Assembly: GCA_036703985.1 (NCBI GenBank)
Contig: DATNQN010000055.1
Coordinates: 1 to 64,000 of the forward strand
Reading direction: 5' to 3'
DNA: 64,000 nucleotides
From: Leptolyngbyaceae cyanobacterium
GTDB taxonomy: Bacteria; Cyanobacteriota; Cyanobacteriia; Cyanobacteriales; Aerosakkonemataceae
The notes under the pieces were generated by a model, which saw nothing but the letters and a program-made list of their open reading frames with translations, made no database searches and was not told the origin of the DNA. Position numbers and translations under genes: made by a program. This document shows positions 35,741 to 44,854 of the stretch, piece by piece (position 1 is the first letter of the stretch; each line of letters opens with the position of its first letter).

Positions 35741-37528
35741 GTGGCAGCGTCCGAGAAGGGCAATTCCCGCCGCCAGAGGCGGCAGCGGCAACTCAAACAG
35801 CAGCCAGTGCCAGAGCAGCAAGAGGTCGCCCGGATACGAACCGAGCAACCTGAGTTACCAAAATCTAAAGCAGCGAGGGCAGGAATTCCCCCAGCCCCAG
35901 ACAGCCGTTTGCCTTCTAACTTTGGAAAATCCCAGCCACAACGCCGCCAAACTTTAACTTGGTGGCAACGACTGTTTGGCCAAAATACTACCAAACCAGC
36001 AAAAAGACGATCGGAAAAAGCCAGCCCATTACCAACAGGCAAGATATCAAGCTCTTTACCCAGGCAAATCAAACCAGAGCGCAAAAATCGTTTAAACTCC
36101 ATCACATCAGCTAGATTAAGTTCAAAATCTCCTCTCATCCCCCCACCTTCTCAGTTAACAAGGAACGGCAGAATCAGGGAAATTCCGGCTTTTGAAATTG
36201 AAAATCTGCCAGCTAAACCGACCAAAAACCCCAATGGTAAGGTTGGGCAAGATAAGCTAGTTCCCTTATATCCCCAAACTGGCAGGCAATCGCTCGCTCA
36301 GCAACGCCGACAACGACCGCAGGAAAGAAAACCAGCCGAAGTCAGGGCAAGCAGAAACGGCATTGACAAAAGGAGGAAGCCACCTTCTAGAGTTAACAAA
36401 GAGATTTCTGCCCTCAAACCCCTTCCTCATCAACGTCAAAATTCGATTTCCCGTCCCTCACTACCTCCAAAACGCAAGACTGCTGCTTCACCCCTGCTAT
36501 ACGGTACGCGGTTGCTGATATTGGGAATTGGTCTTGGTGTAGTGGTGGGTACGATGCTGTCGATTTGGAATCCAGCTGACCACAAACCTAGCGCAGTTCC
36601 CGGAACGGTGAATTCTTCTCAACCTCGCAGTGCGGTGGCCGATATTAATTTGCCATCAGAGTCTACATTTGCCGATCTTCCTGGCGGGTTAAAGTTAACG
36701 GAGGAAATCTTACCGCTCAAAAACGCCATCCAGTCTTTAGTCAACCAATATCCTGAGTTAACACCGGGTATATTTGTCACGGATATCGATACTGGTGCTT
36801 ATCTAGACTTCAATAGTACTGCTGATTTTGCATCGGCTAGCACGATCAAGATACCGATTCTGATTGCTTTTTTTCAAGATGTAGATGCTGGCAAAGTGCG
36901 GCTGGATGAATTGCTCACTTTGGATGAAGGTTCGATCGCATCTGGTTCTGGCAAAATGCAATACAAAAAAGCCGGGACAAAATATACTGCCTTGGAAACT
37001 GCTACTGAGATGATTATTAACAGCGATAACAGCGCTACTAATATAATCGTTAGTCGTTTGGGTGGTGCGGAAGCCCTGAATCAAAGGTTTAGAGAGTGGG
37101 GACTCACTAATACAACTATTCGCAATCCGTTACCCGATATAGAAGGAACGAATACCACTAATCCTAAAGAATTGGCGTCTTTGCTAGCACGGTTAAATCA
37201 AGGTGAGTTGGTTTCTCTGGCTTCTCGCGATCGAATGTTAGGTATCATGCAACGAACGGTGAATCGGACTCTCTTACCACGGGGTTTGGGAAAAGGAAGT
37301 ACGATCGCTCATAAAACAGGTAATATTGGTTCGCTGATCGGGGATGTTGGCTTAATTGATTTGCCCAGCGGCAAACGTTATGTTGCTGCCGTATTAGTTA
37401 AACGTCCCCGTAACGACCAAAAGGCTGTAGAACTAATTAATAAACTGTCTCGCCTGGTTTACGAACATTTCAGCAGACCCGCTAGCAGTCGTCTTTTACC
37501 ATCCGAAAATTCCTCTGATAAAGGATGA
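35741..37528 (+). CDS. Membrane-anchored serine hydrolase with class A beta-lactamase-like domain
   Basis: The 595-residue protein has a basic, Pro/Gln/Arg-rich low-complexity cytoplasmic region of about 240 residues, one membrane helix (about 252-275, LLILGIGLGVVVGTMLSIW) and an extracytoplasmic penicilloyl-serine-transferase fold. Motifs: STIK near 367 (S-x-x-K), SDN near 427 and KTG near 524. The omega-loop region reads NPLPDIEGTNTTNP, without a clear Glu166 equivalent, so it is more likely a peptidoglycan-related hydrolase than a true beta-lactamase. AAGAGG (35727-35732) is eight bases before the GTG at 35741; GTG 35732 is an alternative. Confidence 0.83.
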   Translation: MAASEKGNSRRQRRQRQLKQQPVPEQQEVARIRTEQPELPKSKAARAGIPPAPDSRLPSNFGKSQPQRRQTLTWWQRLFGQNTTKPAKRRSEKASPLPTGKISSSLPRQIKPERKNRLNSITSARLSSKSPLIPPPSQLTRNGRIREIPAFEIENLPAKPTKNPNGKVGQDKLVPLYPQTGRQSLAQQRRQRPQERKPAEVRASRNGIDKRRKPPSRVNKEISALKPLPHQRQNSISRPSLPPKRKTAASPLLYGTRLLILGIGLGVVVGTMLSIWNPADHKPSAVPGTVNSSQPRSAVADINLPSESTFADLPGGLKLTEEILPLKNAIQSLVNQYPELTPGIFVTDIDTGAYLDFNSTADFASASTIKIPILIAFFQDVDAGKVRLDELLTLDEGSIASGSGKMQYKKAGTKYTALETATEMIINSDNSATNIIVSRLGGAEALNQRFREWGLTNTTIRNPLPDIEGTNTTNPKELASLLARLNQGELVSLASRDRMLGIMQRTVNRTLLPRGLGKGSTIAHKTGNIGSLIGDVGLIDLPSGKRYVAAVLVKRPRNDQKAVELINKLSRLVYEHFSRPASSRLLPSENSSDKG

Positions 37529-37562
37529 AGTCTGAAGGCTGAAGGCTGAAGTCTGAAGGATA
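37521..37562. repeat. GAAGGCT/GAAGTCT tandem repeat
   Basis: Five degenerate copies of CTGAAGG starting at the stop codon of the serine hydrolase gene. It is followed by a CTCCCCTGCTCCC tract before the obgE stop. Confidence 0.65.
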
Positions 37563-37625
37563 AAAATTAATTTATTTTCTTTTTCTCCCCTGCTCCCTGC
37601 TCCCCTACTCCCTTTCCTCTTTCCC

Positions 37626-38636
37626 TCACGCATTCACCTTTTCCCCGATATCCAATTTTTGCCAAACTGCTTGTAACATGGGTTCCAAGCCTATACCAGT
37701 AACGGCGGAAATCGTGAAAACAGGACGATCGGAAAGAGTTTTTAGTTCAGATGCGATCGCATTTACATTCATATCTGGCGAAACGGCATCCATTTTACTC
37801 AATGCCAAGATTTGCGGACGTTCTGGTAATCCCCTACCGTATGCAGCCAACTCATCTTGAATAGTTTGATAATCTGCGATCGGATCTTCAGCTGTCACGT
37901 CAATCAAATGCAACAAAACGCGAGTGCGTTCGATATGGCGCAAAAAATCGTGGCCTAAACCGATTCCCGCATGAGCCCCCTCGATCAGCCCCGGAATATC
38001 TGCAAAAACCGCCCCATCGCCGTCCGGTTTCTTCACTACCCCCAAATTCGGTACTAACGTAGTAAACGGGTAATCGGCGATTTTAGGCCGTGCTGCCGAA
38101 ATAGCCGAAATCAGCGTCGATTTTCCCGCATTTGGCAACCCGATAATTCCCACTTCCGCTAACAGTTTCAACTCCAACCGCAGCAACCGTCTTTCTCCCG
38201 GTAATCCCGGTAAAGCATATTCCGGTGCCCGGTTGCTGTTACTCAAGAAATGCTGATTTCCCAAACCCCCTTTGCCACCTTTTGCCACGCATAAAGTTTG
38301 CCCCGTTTCCAGCAAATCTCCAATCAATTCTTCCGTTTCAGCATCGTAGACAGCAGTACCGCAGGGAACTTGCACCGTACAATCATCCCCATTTGCCCCA
38401 GTGCGATTATTCGGCCCACCACGTCCCCCATCTTCCCCCCGAAACCGCGCATTGTATTTAAAATCCAGCAGAGTTTGCAAATGCTGAGACGCCACTAAAT
38501 ATACAGAACCGCCTTTCCCACCATTGCCACCCGATGGGCCCCCCGCCGGCACGTACTTTTCTCGCCGGAAGGCAACTATACCATCTCCACCCTTTCCAGC
38601 TTGTACTTCAACTTCTACTTGGTCGATAAATTGCAT
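37626..38636 (-). CDS. obgE: Obg/CgtA-family ribosome-assembly GTPase
   Basis: The 336-residue protein has the glycine-rich Obg fold (about 1-158, [28 protein letters not shown]), then the GTPase domain: G1 GLPNAGKST near 166, switch 1 [13 protein letters not shown]3 [16 protein letters not shown] and G4 LSKMDA. It ends shortly after the G domain and lacks the variable C-terminal OCT domain, as is usual in cyanobacteria. It acts in 50S subunit maturation and the stringent response. It converges on the serine hydrolase gene with a repeat between. Confidence 0.95.
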   Translation of the reverse strand: MQFIDQVEVEVQAGKGGDGIVAFRREKYVPAGGPSGGNGGKGGSVYLVASQHLQTLLDFKYNARFRGEDGGRGGPNNRTGANGDDCTVQVPCGTAVYDAETEELIGDLLETGQTLCVAKGGKGGLGNQHFLSNSNRAPEYALPGLPGERRLLRLELKLLAEVGIIGLPNAGKSTLISAISAARPKIADYPFTTLVPNLGVVKKPDGDGAVFADIPGLIEGAHAGIGLGHDFLRHIERTRVLLHLIDVTAEDPIADYQTIQDELAAYGRGLPERPQILALSKMDAVSPDMNVNAIASELKTLSDRPVFTISAVTGIGLEPMLQAVWQKLDIGEKVNA

Positions 38637-38733
38637 AACAGTTAATCCTTAAATTTATCTCTCATCTGCCCAAAGCAATAATTCTAGTATTTTCCGGCGA
38701 ACAATTTCTCGCTTAAGAATGTCTCTCAGGCTA

Positions 38734-38769
38734 GAAACCCTGTTTCTTCAATAAACCGGGTTTCTATTT
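38734..38769. repeat. Dispersed GAAACCGGG palindrome, degenerate copy
   Basis: GAAACCCTGTTTCTTCAATAAACCGGGTTTC is almost the same as the copies at 244-266 and 6439-6467, with two mismatches in the stem. Followed by TATTT. Confidence 0.65.
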
Positions 38770-38806
38770 AGCAACTAGCAATTTGATTTAATCGGCAAAA
38801 TTCTCA

Positions 38807-39493
38807 CTAATCAGCCTCACCAATATCTCGCTTCAACGGACGCTTATAAGTAAAAGTAAAAGTATCATCAATTTCCATCACTCGCCGCATTTCTTCTTAC
38901 ATCAGATAATTGCCCACGCCGCTAAAAATGCCCAACCCCTTGCTTTTATTAAAGCGACAATAGTTAATTGCCAAGATTTACATTACTCTCATTTCGCGCT
39001 ACGTTATCGAATCCAATTACATAAACCATATTTGCTTCATTAAACCTTTTTGTTGCCATTTTGTGCTGGCAATTAAAGGTAATGCTATAATAGATTTACC
39101 GCTAACTTTAAAACAAATAGCTAGTTCGCGATCGCAATATCCTAAGATGACATATAATTGATTTTCGGCTTGTTCGTAAAAGTTACCTGGATAGTCGGAA
39201 AAACTTTTAAATTCTCGACCACTACCATTCATAGCAGCAGCCTGGTCTATTTTAACCGATATAATTACAAAAGCAATGATTCCTATTTCTCGATCTACAA
39301 TTAAAATATCCGCTTCCTTCCGAACTTCTCTAACTTTTAAGAAAATAGGATAACACCAATAACCAATACAACTACTTTGTGAAAAAGCATTGCGAACAAA
39401 ATCCCAAGCTAGTGATGCGCCCGATGACCCAATGTTATCTATCGGTTCGGTTGTAATAAGCTCGCGACTCTATTCTTCAAAGTTCACAACCAT
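38807..39493 (-). pseudogene. Decayed NERD-domain (nuclease-related, helicase-associated) gene
   Basis: One continuous frame of 229 codons from ATG 39493 to TAG 38807 reads as protein but is broken by five in-frame stops (39470-39472, 39017-39019 and three more before 38880). The best part reads PIDNIGSSGASLAWDFVRNA, CIGYWCYPIFLKVREVRKEADILIVDREIGIIAFV and YEQAENQLYVILGYCDRE, which fits the N-terminal NERD domain of cyanobacterial UvrD/DEAD-type helicases. The catalytic E-x-K of the core is replaced (ISVKID). The helicase part is missing. It is a relic. Confidence 0.7.
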
Positions 39494-39797
39494 TTGTTCT
39501 TACCTAATAAAATTTTTGCGATCCCTTGAGAATTTTGATTACCGAAGAACTTAAATGGCAGTTCGCTTTTTTTCAGAGCATCATTACCTAAACTCAATAC
39601 TCACTCACCACAAACAAGCTCGGTCGGCGAAAACCAAGCTAATAAGTTTAAGCAGAGAGAACAGTTTGCCCCCTTTCCTCAGTAGAAATGAGTTTTTCTG
39701 TAACTGCTGTATTAAAAAATTTAAATTACTCGAAATTTAATCTTATTTACTTATTTTTGTGATAAAAGTTAACAATAAGCTACTAGGAGGAAAAGCG
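39494..39797. other. Gap between the NERD relic and deoC
   Basis: 304 bp of AT-rich DNA. A 61-codon open frame at 39555-39740 has no recognisable product. The deoC promoter should be here; no clear box was found. Confidence 0.4.
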
Positions 39798-40490
39798 ATG
39801 GCGGCGAATTTGCCAGACATTGATATTGCTCCATTTATCGAACACGCGCTGCTTAATCCCACAGCTACCCCAGAACAGGTAGTGCAGTGGTGCGAAGAAG
39901 CAGATAGGTATCATTTTGCAACAGTATGCGTATATCCTTCTTACGTCAGAAGAGCAGCGGAGCTTCTGCACGGTAAGACAACCCAAGTTTGTACTGTAAT
40001 TGGTTTTCCGGCTGGGGCAACTACTTCGGCAGTCAAACTTTACGAAGCGCAAGAAGCAGTAGAAAATGGTGCAAAAGAGCTAGATGTAGTAATTAACTTA
40101 GGATGGCTGAAAGCTGGTAAAACCAGCGAGTTGCACCGAGAAATGGCCGAAATATGTGAAGAAACCGGGCAACTAGTCAAGGCTATTCTAGAGACTGCAC
40201 TCCTGACAGATGAAGAAAAGCGGTTGGCAGCTGAAGTATTAATGGATGCAGGGGTGCAGTTTTTGAAGACTAGCACTGGCTGGTATGGGGGTGCGACAGT
40301 GGCCGATGTGAAATTGCTTAAAGACGTAACCAAAGGGAATTTAGGCATTAAGGCTTCTGGTGGTATCCGTACTCTAGAACAAGCAACGGAGTTAATTTTG
40401 GCAGGGGCAACTCGCTTAGGGACATCTCGTGGCCCAGATTTAATCAGGCAACGAGATAAGGTGGAGAAAAGGATGAAGGATGAAGGATGA
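39798..40490 (+). CDS. deoC: Deoxyribose-phosphate aldolase
   Basis: Cleaves 2-deoxyribose 5-phosphate to glyceraldehyde 3-phosphate and acetaldehyde. Visible are [43 protein letters not shown], the Schiff-base lysine region FLKTSTGW, and [10 protein letters not shown] with the second lysine. AGGAGG (39785-39790) stands seven bases before the ATG at 39798, so the 13-codon longer frame is rejected. The last residues, KRMKDEG, are encoded by a GGATGAA tandem repeat, so the 3' end has been rewritten by repeat DNA. Neighbour recO follows in the same direction. Confidence 0.95.
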   Translation: MAANLPDIDIAPFIEHALLNPTATPEQVVQWCEEADRYHFATVCVYPSYVRRAAELLHGKTTQVCTVIGFPAGATTSAVKLYEAQEAVENGAKELDVVINLGWLKAGKTSELHREMAEICEETGQLVKAILETALLTDEEKRLAAEVLMDAGVQFLKTSTGWYGGATVADVKLLKDVTKGNLGIKASGGIRTLEQATELILAGATRLGTSRGPDLIRQRDKVEKRMKDEG

Positions 40491-40493
40491 AGG
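40469..40493. repeat. AAGGATG heptamer repeat overlapping the deoC stop
   Basis: Three copies of GGATGAA that encode the last residues and the stop codon of deoC. Confidence 0.7.
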
Positions 40494-40581
40494 CAAACGG
40501 CAGAAAGGAGAGTCAAAATTGAGGAAATTGATCCTGTTTCACCCACTCGCTCGTCCACTGACCCATTCATCCTTTAAATCA

Positions 40582-40608
40582 CATCTAAAATCTAAAATCT
40601 AAAATCGA
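40582..40608. repeat. (TCTAAAA)n repeat ending at the recO start codon
   Basis: Three copies of TCTAAAA followed by TCGA and then the recO ATG. The same arrangement precedes the genes starting at 52089 and 50009. Confidence 0.75.
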
Positions 40609-41622
40609 ATGAGCCGTACTTACAAAGCAACTGGTATTAATCTCAAAAGTATGCCATTAGGCGAGTCAGACCGCCTGTTAACGGTTTTGACGCGGGAGTT
40701 CGGCTTAATTCGGGTAGTAGCGCCCGGTTCTCGCAAACACCATTCTAGGTTGGGGGGTAGGAGCGAGATGTTTGTGGTGAACGAGTTAATGATCGCGAAA
40801 GGGCGATCGCTCGATAAAATTACCCAAGCGGAAACGATAAATTGTTATCCCCGTCTCAGTCAGGATTTAGCAAAATTAGCTGCCGGACAATACTTAGGGG
40901 AAATGGTACTTTGCCACGCTTTGAGCGAGCAACCCCAAGAAGAACTTTTTTCTTTGTTAAACGGGCATTTAGAACGATTAGAACGATTACCTAACCAAGT
41001 ATCGCAGTCTTCCTTTATTGTGTTAGCGCATCTGGCTCATGCTGTTTTTCACATCCTAGCTTTAGCAGGAGTTGCCCCTCAAGTTCATCATTGTTGCCTG
41101 AGCGAGGAACCCCTAGCACCTGACTTAACAACACCTGAGTGGCGGGTAGGTTTTAGCTTAGGAGTGGGAGGGACTATTAGTTTAGCAGCATTTGAGCGTT
41201 GGCAAGCACAGAAACATTTATCGAGTCCAGAACGAGTCAACGTGTCCGGTTCGCTGTACACTTCACAAGAAGTGCTAATTGGTGTCGCCAACAAAAATGG
41301 TCATAGTTCCAGAAGCATTACGCCTAAAACGGCAAACGATCGAAGTAGGGCTAACCCGGCGGTGGAAACGGTGGTTCATCAACAACCAAAAATCGCTATT
41401 GATACCCAGCTTTCAGCTACCGAATTATCTTTATTTCAAAACCTTTCTCAACCTGAACTACCGGAAATACAAAACAGTACTTTTCCCCGGTTTTTCTTAG
41501 ACCCCAGTTGGTTATCTGTGGAAAGAATTTTGCGTCGCTATACTCAATATCAGTTCGGGCGTCAGATTTGTTCCGCAGCTTTAATCGATACGTATTTTGC
41601 TTCCCTGCCGACTTCTTCCTGA
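40609..41622 (+). CDS. recO: DNA repair protein RecO
   Basis: A RecA-loading mediator of the RecFOR pathway, 337 residues. The OB-fold N-terminus reads [38 protein letters not shown], and the helical middle includes [21 protein letters not shown] spacer of about 75 residues (about 220-295), absent from short RecO proteins, precedes the end [21 protein letters not shown]. No zinc-finger cysteine set is evident. It is followed by an MFS gene after six bases, so the two are probably co-transcribed. Confidence 0.92.
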   Translation: MSRTYKATGINLKSMPLGESDRLLTVLTREFGLIRVVAPGSRKHHSRLGGRSEMFVVNELMIAKGRSLDKITQAETINCYPRLSQDLAKLAAGQYLGEMVLCHALSEQPQEELFSLLNGHLERLERLPNQVSQSSFIVLAHLAHAVFHILALAGVAPQVHHCCLSEEPLAPDLTTPEWRVGFSLGVGGTISLAAFERWQAQKHLSSPERVNVSGSLYTSQEVLIGVANKNGHSSRSITPKTANDRSRANPAVETVVHQQPKIAIDTQLSATELSLFQNLSQPELPEIQNSTFPRFFLDPSWLSVERILRRYTQYQFGRQICSAALIDTYFASLPTSS

Positions 41623-41628
41623 GTCATC

Positions 41629-43473
41629 ATGCAATGGTCTGATTCTGAAAATGAAATTTCTATTATATCCCTAAGCGATCGCATCTTCGCAGAGGCAATA
41701 GCTCCAGCAATGCCGAAATTGGAGAACGATGGTGAATGCGAAACAATTGATGATAAATTTTTAAGCGCTCCTAATCATTCATTACCTGATGATGAGGCTA
41801 ATCTAAACAATCTAAATTCAACCCCAAAAAGATTAGAAAATGGGCAATTAGCAAAAGAAAGTAAAATTAATATATTTTCCGCCGTTTCTAATGGTAATTG
41901 CCAGTCAGGAATCATCAAAAATCAAGATAATTTTAGTGAGAAAACCTTTTTATCAATGCCAACTGCTACTAATGAAAAAGTTTCTTACACTCTAGATAAA
42001 GAAACTACGAAACCCCCCAGAGAAAACATATCCAGTTTATCGAAAAATGAAGAAATAAATCAGTTCTTAGAAGGAAATGGTGTAATTTCTCCAGTCAATC
42101 AGGATAAGCATCATCCTCCAGGGGAAACTAATCAAATAATTTCTCAAGAAACAACAGGAGAACTGGGCTTCGTACCCGTGCTGAAGAACCGTAATTTCTT
42201 GGCACTATGGAGCGGTCAAGTTTTTTCCCAACTGGCAGATAAAGTTTATCTGGTATTGATGATTGCCTTAATTGATTCCCAATTTCAAACCGGAAATCAA
42301 GGCATCAGTACTTGGGTTTCGGCAATTATGATGGCTTTTACCATCCCAGCGGTGTTGTTTGGTTCCCTCGCCGGGGTATTTGTGGATCGTTGGCCCAAAA
42401 AGACGGTGCTGGTAATCACTAATTTATTACGTGGTGGTTTAGTAATCGCCTTACCAACTTTATTATGGTTGTCCAAAGGTAGTTTTATTTTAGGTGGACT
42501 GCCTTTGGGATTTTGTTTGATGTTGGTAGTTACTTTTCTGGTTTCTACCCTTACTCAGTTTTTTGCACCTGCGGAACAAGCCGCTATTCCTATAGTGGTG
42601 AAAGGTCGCCATTTGCTATCGGCTAACTCTTTGTATACCACCACGATGATGGGGTCGGTAATCATTGGTTTTGCGGTGGGAGAACCATTGTTAGCATTAG
42701 CAAATCAGCTAATGACTTATTTGGGGGGTGGCATTAGTATCGGTAGAGAATTGCTGGTGGGAGGGTCTTACGCGATCGCAGGCGTGATTCTGCTACTGTT
42801 AAAAACAGGAGAGAAAGTCGGTAGTGAAGAACGCGAACCACCCCATGTTCTAGCAGATCTGCGAGATGGTTTTTTGTATCTCAAGCAACAACGCCGAGTT
42901 CGCACTGCTTTAATTCAATTAATCATCTTATTTTCCATATTTGCCGCCCTATCGGTGCTAGCAGTTAGCGTAGCCGAAAGAATTCCCGAAATGAAAGCCT
43001 CTCAGTTTGGCTTTTTGATGGCGGCGGGAGGTTTTGGTTTGGGCATTGGAGCAGCAATTTTAGGTCATTACGGCCAGCGATTTTGTCATGTGTGGCTGAG
43101 TTTGTGGGGGTCGGCAGGAGTAGCAGCTTCTCTGATCGGTTTATCTTTATTTACCGATAATTTATGGATGGTGCTACTGTTGGTCACTCTGATGGGGGGA
43201 TGCGGTGCTTTGGTAGCGGTGCCGATGCAAACCGCCATCCAAAAAGAAACTCCGCCGGAAATGCGGGGTAAAGTGTTTGGCTTACAAAACAACGCCATTA
43301 ACATTGCACTGAGTTTGCCTTTGGCTTTAGCGGGTGTAGCAGAAACGTTTTTCGGTTTAAAGGCGGTTTTTTTGGGATTATCTGGTGCTGCGATCGCAGG
43401 AGGTCTCTTAACCTGGTATATTTGCCGTACTAGCTCCCACACTTTGTCAAACACTGACCAACCCAATTGCTAG
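41629..43473 (+). CDS. MFS transporter with a long acidic N-terminal extension
   Basis: The 614-residue protein has an N-terminal region of about 180 residues that is acidic, Asn/Ser-rich and probably disordered, then a major-facilitator domain with about eleven helices starting at VLKNRNFLALWSGQVFSQLADKVYLVLMIALI. The loop GVFVDRWPKKTVLV is the family motif A. It belongs to the group of MFS proteins similar to macrolide-efflux MefA and enterobactin exporter EntS; the substrate is unknown. Translation probably couples to recO. The extension is much longer than in typical family members. Confidence 0.85.
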   Translation: MQWSDSENEISIISLSDRIFAEAIAPAMPKLENDGECETIDDKFLSAPNHSLPDDEANLNNLNSTPKRLENGQLAKESKINIFSAVSNGNCQSGIIKNQDNFSEKTFLSMPTATNEKVSYTLDKETTKPPRENISSLSKNEEINQFLEGNGVISPVNQDKHHPPGETNQIISQETTGELGFVPVLKNRNFLALWSGQVFSQLADKVYLVLMIALIDSQFQTGNQGISTWVSAIMMAFTIPAVLFGSLAGVFVDRWPKKTVLVITNLLRGGLVIALPTLLWLSKGSFILGGLPLGFCLMLVVTFLVSTLTQFFAPAEQAAIPIVVKGRHLLSANSLYTTTMMGSVIIGFAVGEPLLALANQLMTYLGGGISIGRELLVGGSYAIAGVILLLLKTGEKVGSEEREPPHVLADLRDGFLYLKQQRRVRTALIQLIILFSIFAALSVLAVSVAERIPEMKASQFGFLMAAGGFGLGIGAAILGHYGQRFCHVWLSLWGSAGVAASLIGLSLFTDNLWMVLLLVTLMGGCGALVAVPMQTAIQKETPPEMRGKVFGLQNNAINIALSLPLALAGVAETFFGLKAVFLGLSGAAIAGGLLTWYICRTSSHTLSNTDQPNC

Positions 43474-43507
43474 TAAAGTCATCGGTATCTATCATCGGTC
43501 GTCTGCA

Positions 43508-43545
43508 ATTAACAAATGACCAATGACTAATAACTAATGACAATA
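43508..43545. repeat. AATGACCAATGACTAATAAC tract
   Basis: Degenerate 7-bp units (AATGACC/AATGACT/AATAACT) between the MFS and glycosyltransferase genes. Confidence 0.55.
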
Positions 43546-43585
43546 CGAGCAATTAGCCTTTAGCCCTTCGCTCTGAGCAACGTCA

Positions 43586-44731
43586 ATGCACATCGCTTGG
43601 CTTGGAAAAAAATCGCCCTTTTGTGGCAATGTCACCTACAGTCGGGAAGTCACCAACGCTTTACTAACTAACCATCGGGTTAGCTTCCTGCACTTTGCAC
43701 AAGAAGAATCAGTTGGGGATATCTGGCCCGGGTGTCCAGAAGTACCCCTGCCATTTTTATACAAATCCCAGGTTTATACGATTCCCACATTTAAATCAAG
43801 TAAAGTCCTAATGGAGTCCCTTCGCGGACTCAAACCAGACTTAATACACGCTTCCCTCACCCTATCACCCCTTGATTTCTTACTGCCGGAAATTTGCGAG
43901 GAACTAAGTCTACCTCTAGTGGCAACTTTCCACACTCCCTATGCTCGCAAAGGGGCCAAATTCAAATCTGGCACCCAATTTCTGGCTTACCAACTCTACG
44001 CTCCTTTTTTAGCCAACTACGACCAAGTAATTGTCTTTTCAGAAATTCAGCGAGAGTTATTAGTCAAAATGGGCGTATCCGCTCCCCAAGTAGCGGTGAT
44101 CCCTAATGGGGTAGATGTGGAAAAATATTCCCCCGGGCCTTCTAACTTAAAATCAGAATTCAATGCAGAGCGCATCTTTGTTTACCAGGGTCGCATCGCT
44201 CCGGAAAAAAATGTGGAAGCTTTACTCAGAGCGTGGCGACAGGCCAAAATGGGGCCGCAATGCAAGTTACTGATCGTGGGAGATGGCCCATTACGTCTAG
44301 CTTTAGAGCCATTTTACGATGAGGAACAAGGTATTATTTGGCTGGGATATGTGGCAGACGAACAGCGACGCATTGACATCTTGCGGGGCGCGGATGTATT
44401 TATCTTGCCTTCTTTGGCAGAAGGTTTATCTCTTTCCCTGTTGGAGGCAATGGCTTGTGGTGTAGCTTGCGTGGCTACAGATGTAGGCGCAGATGGAGAA
44501 GTTTTAGAAGATGGAGCAGGTATCATTGTTAATCCCCAAAGGGTAAAAACAGAGTTACAAACTTTTTTACCTTTACTGCGAGATCATCCAGAATTTACTG
44601 CTCGATTGGGGCAGAAAGCAAGAGCAAGAGTAGTAGAGCGCTATACTCTCAGACGCAATATTGCCCAGTTAGAAAAACTCTACGACCAAGTTTTAGAACA
44701 GCGGAAATTTTTATTTAGCCGTCACGCTTGA
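43586..44731 (+). CDS. GT4-family glycosyltransferase
   Basis: The 381-residue GT-B enzyme has an N-terminal domain from MHIAWLGKKSPFCGNVTYSREVTNAL, the hinge VAVIPNGVDVEKYSPG, and a C-terminal domain with FVYQGRIAPEKNVEALLRA and the donor-binding EGLSLSLLEAMACGV (E-x7-E). It is a retaining transferase using a nucleotide sugar or UDP-hexose. Close cyanobacterial relatives are commonly placed among lipid glycosyltransferases; a DgdA-like role in galactolipid synthesis is possible but I cannot confirm it. Confidence 0.85.
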   Translation: MHIAWLGKKSPFCGNVTYSREVTNALLTNHRVSFLHFAQEESVGDIWPGCPEVPLPFLYKSQVYTIPTFKSSKVLMESLRGLKPDLIHASLTLSPLDFLLPEICEELSLPLVATFHTPYARKGAKFKSGTQFLAYQLYAPFLANYDQVIVFSEIQRELLVKMGVSAPQVAVIPNGVDVEKYSPGPSNLKSEFNAERIFVYQGRIAPEKNVEALLRAWRQAKMGPQCKLLIVGDGPLRLALEPFYDEEQGIIWLGYVADEQRRIDILRGADVFILPSLAEGLSLSLLEAMACGVACVATDVGADGEVLEDGAGIIVNPQRVKTELQTFLPLLRDHPEFTARLGQKARARVVERYTLRRNIAQLEKLYDQVLEQRKFLFSRHA

Positions 44732-44854
44732 TAGAGAAGAAGGGAAAGGGAAAGGAAAAAAGCTAATTAGATAAGGGGTTTGATTGAATATTTTTTCCTT
44801 CCGTTTTCCTTCTCTCTTCTATCTCCTGAATTAGGAATTCTGACTCCTGTTACC

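Noticed and set aside
35698-36138. 146-codon minus-strand frame under the serine hydrolase gene
   Set aside because: Shadow of the low-complexity N-terminal region.
35741-37528. Antibiotic-resistance beta-lactamase
   Set aside because: The general-base Glu is not visible and the protein is membrane-anchored with a long tail, so a resistance call is not supported.
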